A stretch of DNA of 36,460 nt, from assembly GCA_022823305.1 (NCBI GenBank), contig JAJDXK010000046.1, positions 1-36,460 on the forward strand. The letters run 5' to 3'. The stretch is from Alphaproteobacteria bacterium (GTDB lineage Bacteria; Pseudomonadota; Alphaproteobacteria; UBA828). This document shows positions 1 through 7,778 of this stretch, piece by piece. The position numbers were made by a program, and so were the translations under genes. The notes under the pieces were generated by a model that was not told where the DNA came from, did no database searches, and was given only the letters and a program-made list of their open reading frames with translations. How positions within the stretch are numbered: the stretch's first letter is position 1; each line of letters begins with the position of its first letter.

Positions 1-608
1 GTCAGCACGGCCGGCTTGCGATAGAGCACGGCGGCCAGCGGCAGCATGACGGCTGCCATGACGATGGCGACGATGACGAAGGTCTCGCGCCAGCCCCGCG
101 CATCGAGCAGGCTCTGCACGATCGGCGGCCATATCGCGCCGGCGAAGTAGGTTCCGGTGATCACGACCGCGACCGCGAGCCCGCGGCGGCGGGTGAACCA
201 GTGCGAGATGTCGGCGGCGATCGGCGCGAACATGGCGGAGGTGCCGAGCAGGCCCGACAGCACGCCGAGCGAGACGCAGAACTGCCAGAACTCCCCGGCG
301 TAGGCCGCGCCGACCATGCCGGCGGGCAGGCCCACGCTCCCGATCAGGGCCGGCGTCAGCACGCCGACGCGGTCGGCGAGGCGCCCCATCGCGACGCCGC
401 CGATCCCGCCCGTCAGCATGAACATCATGTAGGGAAGCGAGGCGACGCCCCGGCCCACGCCGAACTCGACCGACACGGGCTTGAGCACCACGATGATCGC
501 GTACATGGCGGCGCCGCTCATGGTCACCAGCACCAGCGCGGCGATCAGGCGCACGGCCGGGTAGAGGGAGGACTCCGCCCCCGGCATCGTGCGGTCGGTC
601 TCGCTCAT
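1..608 (-). CDS. MFS transporter, C-terminally truncated by window edge
   Basis: The visible 202 or so residues start at an ATG (606-608) and run off the left end of the window. They hold a short polar N-terminus followed by about six hydrophobic segments. Between the second and third segments lies the loop GRLADRVGVLTPAL, the loop-2-3 signature of the major facilitator superfamily (G-x-L-a-D-r-x-G), and a cytoplasmic basic stretch (FTRRRGLAVAV) follows the fourth segment. The general look is that of the oxalate/formate-antiporter-like MFS group, which carries small carboxylates, but the substrate is not readable. It lies 51 nt downstream of the ThDP-enzyme gene on the same strand, so it is probably the last known gene of a three-gene operon and may move that enzyme's substrate or product. 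Family assignment is confident; substrate is a guess. Confidence 0.85.
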   Translation of the reverse strand, partial: MSETDRTMPGAESSLYPAVRLIAALVLVTMSGAAMYAIIVVLKPVSVEFGVGRGVASLPYMMFMLTGGIGGVAMGRLADRVGVLTPALIGSVGLPAGMVGAAYAGEFWQFCVSLGVLSGLLGTSAMFAPIAADISHWFTRRRGLAVAVVITGTYFAGAIWPPIVQSLLDARGWRETFVIVAIVMAAVMLPLAAVLYRKPAVL

Positions 609-659
609 CTCTCTTCCACGTGGCGGCCGTCCGCGCGGCCGGCGGAGAAGGTCAGCGGG

Positions 660-2309
660 TCAGCCGATCGAGGTCGGCGCGAGACGGGAGAGCTTGCGCG
701 TCTCGGCGGTGATCACGTCGACCACCGCCGGCTGGCCCTCGCGCGTGGCGCGGATCGCGCGCTCCAGCGCAGGGCGCAGCGCCGCCGCCTCGCTCACCCG
801 CTCGGCATGGCAGCCGAGCGCGCCGGCGATGGCCGCGTAGTCGCCCTGCTGCCTGTTGGCGCGGTAGCGCTCGGAAGCCTCGGGAATGTTGCGGTCGTAG
901 CCCGAGAAGATGGAATCGTGCTTGATCACGGTGAGGATGGGGATGTCGTTGCGGGATGCCGTCTCCCAGTCCATGCCGGTCATGCCGACCGAGGCGTCGC
1001 CCATCACGTTGACCACCAGCTTCTCCGGGTTGGCGAGCTTGGCCCCCATGGCGAGGCCAAGGGAAAAGCCGAGCTGCGAGGACTGACCCCAGCCGAGGTA
1101 GCTGCGCGGTGGGCCGGATTCCCAGAAGACGCTCTGGATGTCCCGCGAGGCACCTGATTCGTGGGTCAGCATGGTGGTCTCGGGGTCGAGCACGGACCAG
1201 AGCTCGCGCATCATGCGGTAGCCGTTGACGGGCGATGAGTCATCGGCGAAGAGCGGCTCGTACTCCGCGCGCCATTCGCCCTTGATGCGGGCGATGGCGT
1301 CCGCGCTCTCCGCCCGCCGCTCGGCCCGGCCCTCGCCCGTAATGCGCCTGAGCTCGGCCGCGAGCTGGCCCAGGAAGAGCTTCGCGTCGGCAACGATGCC
1401 GAGCGCCGCGGCGTATTCCTTGTTGATGTCGATGGAATCGTTGGTCGCGTGGAGGATCGCCTTGCCGTCGGGGATCACCGGCGTGAAGGGGGCGCGCGTG
1501 AGGCTGGTGCCGACGGCGAGCAGGGTGTCGCTCGCCTGCAGGTAGTGCGCGGTCATGGCGGTGGTGGACAGCGCGCCGACGCCCGTCGCCAGCGGGTGCG
1601 CTTCGGGAATCGCGCTCTTGCCCTGGAGCGTCGTCGCCACCGGCGCGCCCAGCAGCTCCGCGACCTCGACGAGCTCCGCGCTCGCCTCGGCATAGAGCAC
1701 GCCCTGGCCGGCCAGGATGAGCGGCGTCTCGGCCTGGAGCAGGCGCTCGGCCGCCTCCCGCACCGCGCCTTCGTCCGCCGCAGAGCGCATGCGCCGCACC
1801 GGCGCATAGGGGATGTCGCCCACCTCGGCGGCGCACACGTCGCCGGGCAGCTCCAGCATCACCGGCTGGGGCCGGCCGGAGCGAAGCTGGGTGAAGGCCT
1901 GGCGCAGCTTGACCGGCACCTGGTCGGCGGCCAGCACCTTCTGCGCCATCTTCGTCGTCGCGCGATAATTCGCGGTGCTGTCGAAGGTGGGCGGCTGGTC
2001 GACGTAGGAGGTGCCGGGATGGCCGGGGAGGAAGAGGATCGGTGTGGAATCGGTGTGCGCCTGGGCGACGCCGGCAAAGGCGTTCTCCGAGCCGGCCAGC
2101 GCCTGGACCGTGAAGACGCCGATCTCGTTGCCGTTGGTCGAGCGCGAGACGCCGTCCGCCATGTTGCCGGCGACGCGCTCCTGCCGCGTGGTGACGATGC
2201 GCAAGCCCGCCCGCGCCAGCGCCTCGATGATCGGGCTCATGGGAAAGCAGAAGCACTGGCGGACGCCCTCCGCCTTGAGGATCTTCACCAAGAGGTCGGC
2301 ACCGGTCAT
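660..2309 (-). CDS. ThDP-dependent enzyme, acetolactate synthase/decarboxylase-like
   Basis: A 549-residue protein of the usual length for the thiamine-diphosphate decarboxylase/acetolactate synthase superfamily, with the N-terminal Pyr domain (about 1-170), central domain (about 190-320) and C-terminal PP domain (about 370-535). The catalytic glutamate that activates ThDP is visible as E44 in TTRQERVAGNMADG. The diphosphate/metal motif begins at G437-D438 (GDASVGM) but, 26-27 residues later, the usual Asn-Asn pair is replaced by His-Asp (IKHDS, H464-D465). D465 could still ligand the metal, so activity is possible. The protein lacks the features needed to name it acetolactate synthase. It sits 69 nt after the LLM oxidoreductase gene and 51 nt before the MFS gene. 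A role as decarboxylase or carboligase on a 2-oxo acid made by this cluster is inference. Confidence 0.85.
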   Translation of the reverse strand: MTGADLLVKILKAEGVRQCFCFPMSPIIEALARAGLRIVTTRQERVAGNMADGVSRSTNGNEIGVFTVQALAGSENAFAGVAQAHTDSTPILFLPGHPGTSYVDQPPTFDSTANYRATTKMAQKVLAADQVPVKLRQAFTQLRSGRPQPVMLELPGDVCAAEVGDIPYAPVRRMRSAADEGAVREAAERLLQAETPLILAGQGVLYAEASAELVEVAELLGAPVATTLQGKSAIPEAHPLATGVGALSTTAMTAHYLQASDTLLAVGTSLTRAPFTPVIPDGKAILHATNDSIDINKEYAAALGIVADAKLFLGQLAAELRRITGEGRAERRAESADAIARIKGEWRAEYEPLFADDSSPVNGYRMMRELWSVLDPETTMLTHESGASRDIQSVFWESGPPRSYLGWGQSSQLGFSLGLAMGAKLANPEKLVVNVMGDASVGMTGMDWETASRNDIPILTVIKHDSIFSGYDRNIPEASERYRANRQQGDYAAIAGALGCHAERVSEAAALRPALERAIRATREGQPAVVDVITAETRKLSRLAPTSIG

Positions 2310-2378
2310 GCCTGTCTCCCTGCTGTGCCGAGACGCCCGGCGCCGGCCGGCGGGGCGTCGCGTGGAACTCGCCCGCCT

Positions 2379-3248
2379 TCAGAGGGTGGCGAGGGCCTCG
2401 AGCGCGGCGAGGTCCGGCGCCGTGCCGCCCGCCGGGTCGAGGGGCTGGATGCAGACGTGGCTCGCGCCGGCGTCGAAGTGCGCGCGGATGCGGGCGCGCA
2501 CCGCTTCCGCGCTGCCCCAGGCGACCATGGCATCGAGGAAGCGGTCGCTGGGACGCTCGCCCAGCTCGTCCTCACCGAAGCCGAGGCTGAGCCAGTTGTT
2601 GCGGTAGTTGGTGAGCGGCATGTAGATGCCGAGCGTCTGCGCAGCGACCTCGCGGGCCCGAGAGGCCTCGGCAGTGAGGCAGACCTTCTGCTCGACGCAG
2701 AGCCAGGCGTCGGGGCCCACGATCTCGCGAGCCTGGGCGGTGTGCTCCGGCGTCACGTTGTAGGGATGGGCGCCCTTGGTGCGCTCGGCGGCGAGCGCCA
2801 GCATCCTGGGCCCGAGCGCGGCGAGCACGACGTTGCGCTCCGGCTTCGGGATGCTCAGCTCGGCCGCCTCCATGGCATCGAGATAGGCGCGCATGGTCGC
2901 CACCGGCCGCGCGTAGGCGTGGCCGCGGAACCCCTCCACCAGGGGCACGTGGGAGACGCCCAAGCCCAGGACATAGCGGTCGCCGTAGATGTTGTTGAGC
3001 GAATCGTGGCCCGCGGCCGCGGCGACCGCGTCGCGCGCATAGATGTTGGCGATGCCGCTGGCGGCGCAGAGCCGCTCGGTCTCCGACAGCACCAGGCCGG
3101 CGAAGGTGAAGGTCTCGTAGCCGGTTGCCTCGGGGTACCAGAGGGCGTCGTAGCCCAGCCCCTCCGCCGCCTGCGCGAACGCCGCAATCTCGCGCGCGGA
3201 CTGCGTGTCGGGAAAAATCCACACGCCACGCTTGCCCATCTCCTTCAT
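2379..3248 (-). CDS. LLM-class flavin-dependent oxidoreductase (TIGR03620-like)
   Basis: A 289-residue luciferase-like monooxygenase-fold protein. The N-terminus (GVWIFPDTQSAREIAAFAQ), the segment LWYPEATGYETFTFAGL, the phrase ASGIANIYARDAVA and the later LGLGVSHVPLVEGFRGH match the family described as F420-dependent oxidoreductase, MSMEG_4141 type. Whether this organism uses F420 or FMN cannot be told here. The reading frame extends much farther upstream, but that part lies antisense to dmfA1; the ATG at 3246-3248 is chosen because the similarity begins there and a GGGGAAG stretch precedes it. A second ATG three codons on is also possible. It is the first gene of the LLM-ThDP enzyme-MFS set and is divergent from dmfA1 across 111 bp, suggesting a shared control region. 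Substrate unknown; oxidation or reduction of an N-containing organic is inference. Confidence 0.85.
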   Translation of the reverse strand: MKEMGKRGVWIFPDTQSAREIAAFAQAAEGLGYDALWYPEATGYETFTFAGLVLSETERLCAASGIANIYARDAVAAAAGHDSLNNIYGDRYVLGLGVSHVPLVEGFRGHAYARPVATMRAYLDAMEAAELSIPKPERNVVLAALGPRMLALAAERTKGAHPYNVTPEHTAQAREIVGPDAWLCVEQKVCLTAEASRAREVAAQTLGIYMPLTNYRNNWLSLGFGEDELGERPSDRFLDAMVAWGSAEAVRARIRAHFDAGASHVCIQPLDPAGGTAPDLAALEALATL

Positions 3249-3359
3249 GTGCCCTCGCTTCCCCTGTCGCCCGGACCGGCGCGCGGCAGGGTAGCATGGA
3301 ACGGGGCGCGGGCTATGCTGGCCGCCCCGCCCGCCCACGACCGGGAGAAGGAGCGCCCC
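3249..3359. promoter_or_regulatory. Divergent intergenic region between LLM gene and dmfA1
   Basis: This 111-bp GC-rich spacer must hold the start signals of both the minus-strand LLM/ThDP/MFS genes and the plus-strand dmfA1-dmfA2 genes. A GGGAGAAGGAG ribosome-binding stretch precedes the dmfA1 ATG. TATGCT at about 3314 could be a plus-strand -10 box, but no convincing -35 partner or operator palindrome was found. Confidence 0.35.
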
Positions 3360-3728
3360 ATGACAGCCGAGACCGCCGCCCACCACGACCGGGACCGGGT
3401 CTACCGCGCGCGCTTCGAGAGCCGGCTGCGCGCCCATCTCAGGACCCTGATCACGCCTGCGCTGATCGAGGAGCACCGCGCGAGCCCGCTCGGCCAGCAC
3501 TCGGACGACCTCGAGCGGGTGCTCAACTACTTCCGCCGCGGCTCGCTCAAGCCCGGCTATGCGCTGCACGAGCTGGAGGCCGACCGCACCTACAGGATCG
3601 TGGTCGCGCCGGGACGCGACGGCGAGCTGCCCCGGAACCTCGACGGCACGGTCTACGAGAGCAGGAACGAGGCCCTGCACGCCGTCTTCCTGCGGCGCGT
3701 CGACGCGCTGATGACGAGCGATTCCTGA
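3360..3728 (+). CDS. dmfA1: N,N-dimethylformamidase small (alpha) subunit
   Basis: A 122-residue, charged, mostly helical soluble protein with no signal peptide. Length, charge pattern and position just before a DMFase large-subunit gene match the small subunit of N,N-dimethylformamidase (about 130 residues in characterised enzymes), which packs onto the large subunit in an alpha2beta2-type complex. The open frame continues far upstream, but that part is antisense to the minus-strand genes; the ATG at 3360-3362 is preceded by GGGAGAAGGAG at a good distance. It is separated from dmfA2 by 22 nt that contain a strong GGGGAGGAGG ribosome-binding site. Many genomes carry large-subunit homologues without this small one, so the pair makes a true two-subunit amidase more likely. 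It has no recognisable catalytic motif of its own, as expected. Confidence 0.82.
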   Translation: MTAETAAHHDRDRVYRARFESRLRAHLRTLITPALIEEHRASPLGQHSDDLERVLNYFRRGSLKPGYALHELEADRTYRIVVAPGRDGELPRNLDGTVYESRNEALHAVFLRRVDALMTSDS

Positions 3729-3750
3729 AGGCGGGGAGGAGGCCCGAGCG

Positions 3751-6027
3751 ATGGCGACGACTCATCTGGCTGCCTACTGCGACCGCTTCAGCGCCCGGCC
3801 GGGCGAGCGGCTCGACATCATGGTGAACGCCGAGGGTACCGACGAGGTCACGCTCCAGCTCGTGCGCCTGATCCACGGCGACGAGAACCCGGAGGGGCCG
3901 GGCTTCATCGAGCGCGAGGTCGCGGCCCCGGTGAACGGCGTCTACCCGGTGGCGAGGCAATACACGCAGGTAGGGAGCTTCGTCCGCGTCGCCGACCCCG
4001 ACGGCAGGCTCGCCGCGGGCGGCCCCTTCACCCTCTGGGCCTACATCTGGCCGCGCACGCCCGAGAAGGGCCGCCAGGGCCTGCTCACGCGCTGGCAGGA
4101 GGCCGACGGCGCGGGCTACGCGCTCGGCATCTCGGACGGCGGGGCACTGGAGTTCCGCGTGGGCGACGGCGTCACGGTGGACGCGGTCACCGCCGACATC
4201 CCCCTCGTCGCGCGCCAGTGGTACCTGGTGGCGGCGTCGTACGACCCCGCGCGCGGCGAGGCCACGCTCTACCAGGAGCCTGTCGAGAACCGCTACGGCA
4301 ACCACCTCTCGAAGATCGTGCCGCTCGCGCTCTCCTGCCACGCGAGCGGGCGCCTCGGAGCGACGCCGGCCACGGCGGACGCGGATTTCCTCTGGGCCGC
4401 GGCTCAGGACCGCGCGCCCGGGCGGGGCGCCCATGCCGCGCAGCTCTACAACGGCAAGATCGATCGCGCGGGCGTGGCCGCCGGAGTGCTCGGGCGCGAC
4501 GCGCTCGATGAGGCGCGCGAGGCCGCAGGCGCGCCGGCGGGCGAGGCCATCGCCCGCTGGGACACCACCGCCGGCTACGGCGATGCCGGCATCGGCGACA
4601 CGGTGGTCGACACCGGCCCGCACGGGCTCCACGGCGAGGGCGTGAACCGGCCGGTGCGGGGCATGACCGGCTTCAACTGGAGCGGCCACGACGACTGCTT
4701 CCGCTTCGCGCCTGCGCAGTTCGGCGGCATCGACTTCCACGAGGACGCGATGACCGACTGCGGCTGGGCGCCCACGATCTCCTTCGAGGTGCCAGCGCTG
4801 AAGAGCGGCGTCTATGCCGCCAGGCTCCGGGCGGGCGAGGCGGAGGAGCACGCGGTCTTCTTCCTGCGGCCGGCGCGGCCCTCGGCGCCCATCGCCATGC
4901 TCATGCCCACCTGCAGCTACCTCGCCTACGCCAACGAGCGCATCAGCTTCGGCAGCGGCATCGCCGAGGTGCTGTGCGCCCGGGTGACGGTGATTCACGA
5001 CTGGGACCTGGAGCTGCTGCGGCACCCGGAATACGGCGCCTCCTGCTACGACAGCCACGGCGACGGCGCTGGCGTCTGCTACTCGACGCGGCGCCGGCCC
5101 ATCCTCAACATGCGGCCCCGGCACCGCACGGCGCCCACCGTCGTGCCCTGGCAGTTCCCGGCCGATCTCTCCATCGTCTACTGGCTCGAGAGCATGGGCT
5201 ACGACTACGACGTGATCACCGACGAGGACCTGCACCAGGAAGGGCTCGCCTGCCTCGAGCCCTACAACGTCGTGCTCAACGCGACGCACGCCGAGTACTA
5301 CTCGGAGGCCATGATGAACGCGACCGAGGACTATCTGGCGGGCGGCGGGCGGCTCATGTACCTCTCCGGCAACGGCTATTACTGGGTGGTCTCGTTCCGC
5401 GCGGGCGACATGGACGTGATGGAGGTGCGCCGGCTCGACTACGGCACGCGCGCCTGGAACGCCGCGCCGGGCGAGCACTACATGGCGAGCAACGGCGAGC
5501 GCGGCGGCCTCTGGCGGGGGCGCGGACGGGCGCCGCAGAAGCTGCTCGGCACCGGCTTCACCTCCCAGGCCATGGACGTGTCCGTGCCCTACCGCAAGAT
5601 GCCGGACGCGGAGAACCCCGCGGTCTCGTGGATCTTCGAGGGCGTGGATGGTGACCTCATCGGCGAGGAGGGGCTCGGCATCGGGGGTGCTGCCGGCATC
5701 GAATTCGACCGCTACGACCTGGGCCTCGGCACGCCGCCCAACACACTGGTGCTGGCGTCCTCCGAGGGCCATTCGGACAACTTCCCGCTGGTGGTGGAGG
5801 ACATGCTCTGCAACTACCCCGGCAGAGGCGGGACCCAGGACCACCTGATCCGGGCCGACATGACCTACTTCACCACGTGCGAGGGCGGCGCGGTATGGTC
5901 GGCCTCCTCCATCGCCTGGGGCCAGGCGCTCCCCATCAACGACTGCGACAACAGCGCGTCCAGAGTGACCGCCAACGTCCTCAACGCCTTCATGCAGGAC
6001 GGGCCGCTGCCGGGGGGTGGGGCTTAG
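3751..6027 (+). CDS. dmfA2: N,N-dimethylformamidase large (beta) subunit
   Basis: A 758-residue protein, close to the 760 or so of known DMFase large subunits. Residues about 85-260 form a concanavalin/LamG-like beta-sandwich (FTLWAYIWPRTPEKGRQGLL, later RQWYLVAASYDPARGEATLY). The C-terminal half is the catalytic region. Known DMFase uses a mononuclear iron held by two tyrosines and one glutamate; plausible counterparts here are Y390/Y393 in CSYLAYANE, Y433 in SCYDSHGDG, and E515 in ATHAEYYSE, with H513 nearby. The enzyme hydrolyses N,N-dimethylformamide and related formamides to the amine plus formate; the physiological substrate here could differ. It is translated from an ATG 22 nt after dmfA1. 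Its stop lies 30 nt from the convergent end of the AT-rich Gp37/Gp68 gene, so the insertion boundary falls right behind it. Base composition is like the core genome. Confidence 0.88.
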   Translation: MATTHLAAYCDRFSARPGERLDIMVNAEGTDEVTLQLVRLIHGDENPEGPGFIEREVAAPVNGVYPVARQYTQVGSFVRVADPDGRLAAGGPFTLWAYIWPRTPEKGRQGLLTRWQEADGAGYALGISDGGALEFRVGDGVTVDAVTADIPLVARQWYLVAASYDPARGEATLYQEPVENRYGNHLSKIVPLALSCHASGRLGATPATADADFLWAAAQDRAPGRGAHAAQLYNGKIDRAGVAAGVLGRDALDEAREAAGAPAGEAIARWDTTAGYGDAGIGDTVVDTGPHGLHGEGVNRPVRGMTGFNWSGHDDCFRFAPAQFGGIDFHEDAMTDCGWAPTISFEVPALKSGVYAARLRAGEAEEHAVFFLRPARPSAPIAMLMPTCSYLAYANERISFGSGIAEVLCARVTVIHDWDLELLRHPEYGASCYDSHGDGAGVCYSTRRRPILNMRPRHRTAPTVVPWQFPADLSIVYWLESMGYDYDVITDEDLHQEGLACLEPYNVVLNATHAEYYSEAMMNATEDYLAGGGRLMYLSGNGYYWVVSFRAGDMDVMEVRRLDYGTRAWNAAPGEHYMASNGERGGLWRGRGRAPQKLLGTGFTSQAMDVSVPYRKMPDAENPAVSWIFEGVDGDLIGEEGLGIGGAAGIEFDRYDLGLGTPPNTLVLASSEGHSDNFPLVVEDMLCNYPGRGGTQDHLIRADMTYFTTCEGGAVWSASSIAWGQALPINDCDNSASRVTANVLNAFMQDGPLPGGGA

Positions 6028-6057
6028 GTCACGCGTCGCCCGCCGTTCACTGTGACT

Positions 6058-6774
6058 CTATTGCAACACGCGAGGCATCTGATTCCACACGCGATTGTCC
6101 AGTGTTCGGCCCGTTCTCTTCTTGAAGACTCCGCCCCACTGCTTAAAGAAGAACGGCACGTCGTTTCTCTGACACTGATCGCGGATATCCCGCACCCAGC
6201 CCGCTTCCATCGGTCTCGCGCCCGGCCCGGATTCGCCACCTACGATCACCCAGTCGATCCCCTCGAGCCCCAAATTCGGGAGAGGGCCGAGCAAAGGTTC
6301 CAGAGAGAGAAATTTCACACGGGCATTCGTTTCCTTTAGCTGCTCCAGCCTGCTCAGCCATCGTTCGGATTCAATACTCGTGCCAAACCATATGTTGGGA
6401 GACCAGTACAAACGCTCGTTCATTTGGACAACACGGCTTGGCCGCTTCGTGAGTACCTGAAACACGTGTTGCGGTGCTCGGTTCATTACGTCGAAAACTC
6501 GTTCGATAAATGTGGATGGAACTGACTTGTGGAACAAATCGGACATCGAATTCACAAAAACAAGGCGGGGTTGCTTCCACTTTAGAGGATCGTCGAGAGT
6601 GGATTCGTGAACTGCGACGGAAAAACCTCCTCTGTACTTCTCTACTCCCATCTCTCGCAACCTCTTGGCCATACGCTCCGCATAGCAGTGCTTGCAGCCG
6701 TGGCTGATTTTGGTGCAGCCGGTCACGGGATTCCATGTGACGTCAGTCCACTCGATTCCGGAGAGCGTGGACAT
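6058..6774 (-). CDS. Phage Gp37/Gp68-family three-Cys-motif protein (DUF5131)
   Basis: A 238-residue protein recognised by its N-terminus (SGIEWTDVTWNPVTGC), the three cysteines C20, C27 and C30 (C-x6-C-x2-C followed by YAERMA), the FVNSMSDLFH segment, and the C-terminal FLSLEPLLGPL and DWVIVGGESGPGARPM blocks. These mark the Gp37/Gp68 family of mycobacteriophage and bacterial proteins, regarded as radical-SAM-related from the cysteine motif; the reaction is not established. The ATG at 6772-6774 is preferred to the longer open frame because an AAGGA site sits at the correct distance inside the end of tcmP and similarity starts there. Two bases separate it from the tcmP stop, so the genes are translationally coupled. 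Composition is much more AT-rich than the flanks, with frequent codons such as AAA, TTT and TTG, pointing to horizontal acquisition. Confidence 0.88.
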   Translation of the reverse strand: MSTLSGIEWTDVTWNPVTGCTKISHGCKHCYAERMAKRLREMGVEKYRGGFSVAVHESTLDDPLKWKQPRLVFVNSMSDLFHKSVPSTFIERVFDVMNRAPQHVFQVLTKRPSRVVQMNERLYWSPNIWFGTSIESERWLSRLEQLKETNARVKFLSLEPLLGPLPNLGLEGIDWVIVGGESGPGARPMEAGWVRDIRDQCQRNDVPFFFKQWGGVFKKRTGRTLDNRVWNQMPRVLQ

Positions 6775-6776
6775 GG

Positions 6777-7637
6777 TTACAGATCCTTCATCAGGATGGA
6801 CTTGGCAATGCGTTTGGCGATGGAAGCACCTTGAGGGTTGCCGGCGCAAAACAGAAACTCAAACAACGCTGAATTTTTGGAATTTTTCAGAGGCCGAGAT
6901 TTCTCAAGAAATCTATCGCCGAACAAGTCAGTGAGTTTGCTCTTGTACATCTGAAGTGGCCCATCAACGCCTTGATCTCTCTCATGAGACTCGAAGCCAA
7001 ACAAGTTCAGTTGAGCACTCGGTCTGTACAGACCTCGCCAGCTTTCGTCTCCATATATCGTACTGAGACGCGCAGCCCACTTTTCGTCCACCTCATCGGG
7101 ACGTCGCAATCGGGGAAGTAGTCGAGAGATCGCACCTACAGGAAATAGTATCCATGTATCAAGCGCTTCGAATGCTGCGATCCGTTCCAACGTGGACCAC
7201 TCGACTTGGGTAGCGTAGGGGTCAAGGAATAGAACGCCACGCCTACCACGCCAATCCTCATCCAATGATCTAAGAAATGTGTTAGCGTTTGAATTCTCGA
7301 TTACAATATCCCTATCTTTGTGCGTTGTACGCAACTTGGCCAGTTCGACGCATCGATCAGGGTCTTGTTCGACAAAGACCAGCTTATCAAAGGGTTTGTC
7401 TCCAATATTGATGGCGCGTTCGGCCGAGCCGCTGACAAAGCGTCGAATATCTCTTTGATCGTCGCCGGATAGCTCCATCTGACCGGTGCCCGCAAAAGCA
7501 TCGATGTACCAAAGTCGGAATGGCTGGTCTTTGAGCGCAGTGGTGTACGCGTCCAGGTAGCGTTCTAGTATGGCGAGCTTTTCCTCCGTCCACCGCCCAC
7601 CGAAGGCGGGCGCTGCTCGGGCCGGTTCATCGGTCAT
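6777..7637 (-). CDS. tcmP: Three-Cys-motif partner protein TcmP, methyltransferase-like
   Basis: A 286-residue protein of the family named for its constant pairing with the three-Cys Gp37/Gp68 gene, which follows it here by 2 nt. The N-terminal part reads as a Rossmann methyltransferase fold: glycine motif DAFAGTG at 46-52, an acidic strand end FVEQD at 88-92 suited to binding the SAM ribose, and FLDPYATQVEW at 137-147, which resembles the catalytic DPPY-type motif of nucleic-acid amino-methyltransferases. The C-terminus carries LFGFESHERDQG and a closing FLFCAGNPQGASIAKRIAKS segment typical of the family. Methylation of a nucleic acid is inferred from the motifs, not shown. The start ATG at 7635-7637 has GGTGA upstream; a TTG six codons earlier is possible. 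It is AT-rich compared with both flanks and lies in the same probable transferred segment. Confidence 0.85.
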   Translation of the reverse strand: MTDEPARAAPAFGGRWTEEKLAILERYLDAYTTALKDQPFRLWYIDAFAGTGQMELSGDDQRDIRRFVSGSAERAINIGDKPFDKLVFVEQDPDRCVELAKLRTTHKDRDIVIENSNANTFLRSLDEDWRGRRGVLFLDPYATQVEWSTLERIAAFEALDTWILFPVGAISRLLPRLRRPDEVDEKWAARLSTIYGDESWRGLYRPSAQLNLFGFESHERDQGVDGPLQMYKSKLTDLFGDRFLEKSRPLKNSKNSALFEFLFCAGNPQGASIAKRIAKSILMKDL

Positions 7638-7703
7638 CGTGCAGTCACCATACAAGATTTCGGTCTAGGCGCTGTTGGTGTCCCTACCCAAGCGCCAACA
7701 GAT

Positions 7704-7718
7704 GTTCCCTATTTGTAC
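7704..7718. promoter_or_regulatory. LexA-like (alphaproteobacterial SOS box) candidate upstream of tcmP
   Basis: GTTC, seven AT-rich bases, then GTAC: this matches the alphaproteobacterial SOS operator GTTC-N7-GTTC at seven of eight fixed positions. It sits 67-81 bp before the tcmP ATG, where an operator would be expected. A one-mismatch match in a 140-bp spacer can arise by chance (my estimate is around one in ten), so it is only a lead. Confidence 0.3.
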
Positions 7719-7778
7719 CTATCTGATTGTGCCATGTTGGCCTGCATCCGGCAAGGGGCGTCAGCACCTGATGCCCCC

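Noticed and set aside
1449-3359. Very long plus-strand open frame running into dmfA1
   Set aside because: It is antisense to the ThDP and LLM genes, is rich in Arg, His and Gly as expected of a shadow frame in high-GC DNA, and only its end (from 3360) resembles a known protein.
3547-5844. 765-residue minus-strand open frame opposite dmfA2
   Set aside because: Low-complexity Arg/Val/His-rich translation with no family resemblance; it mirrors the well-supported dmfA2.
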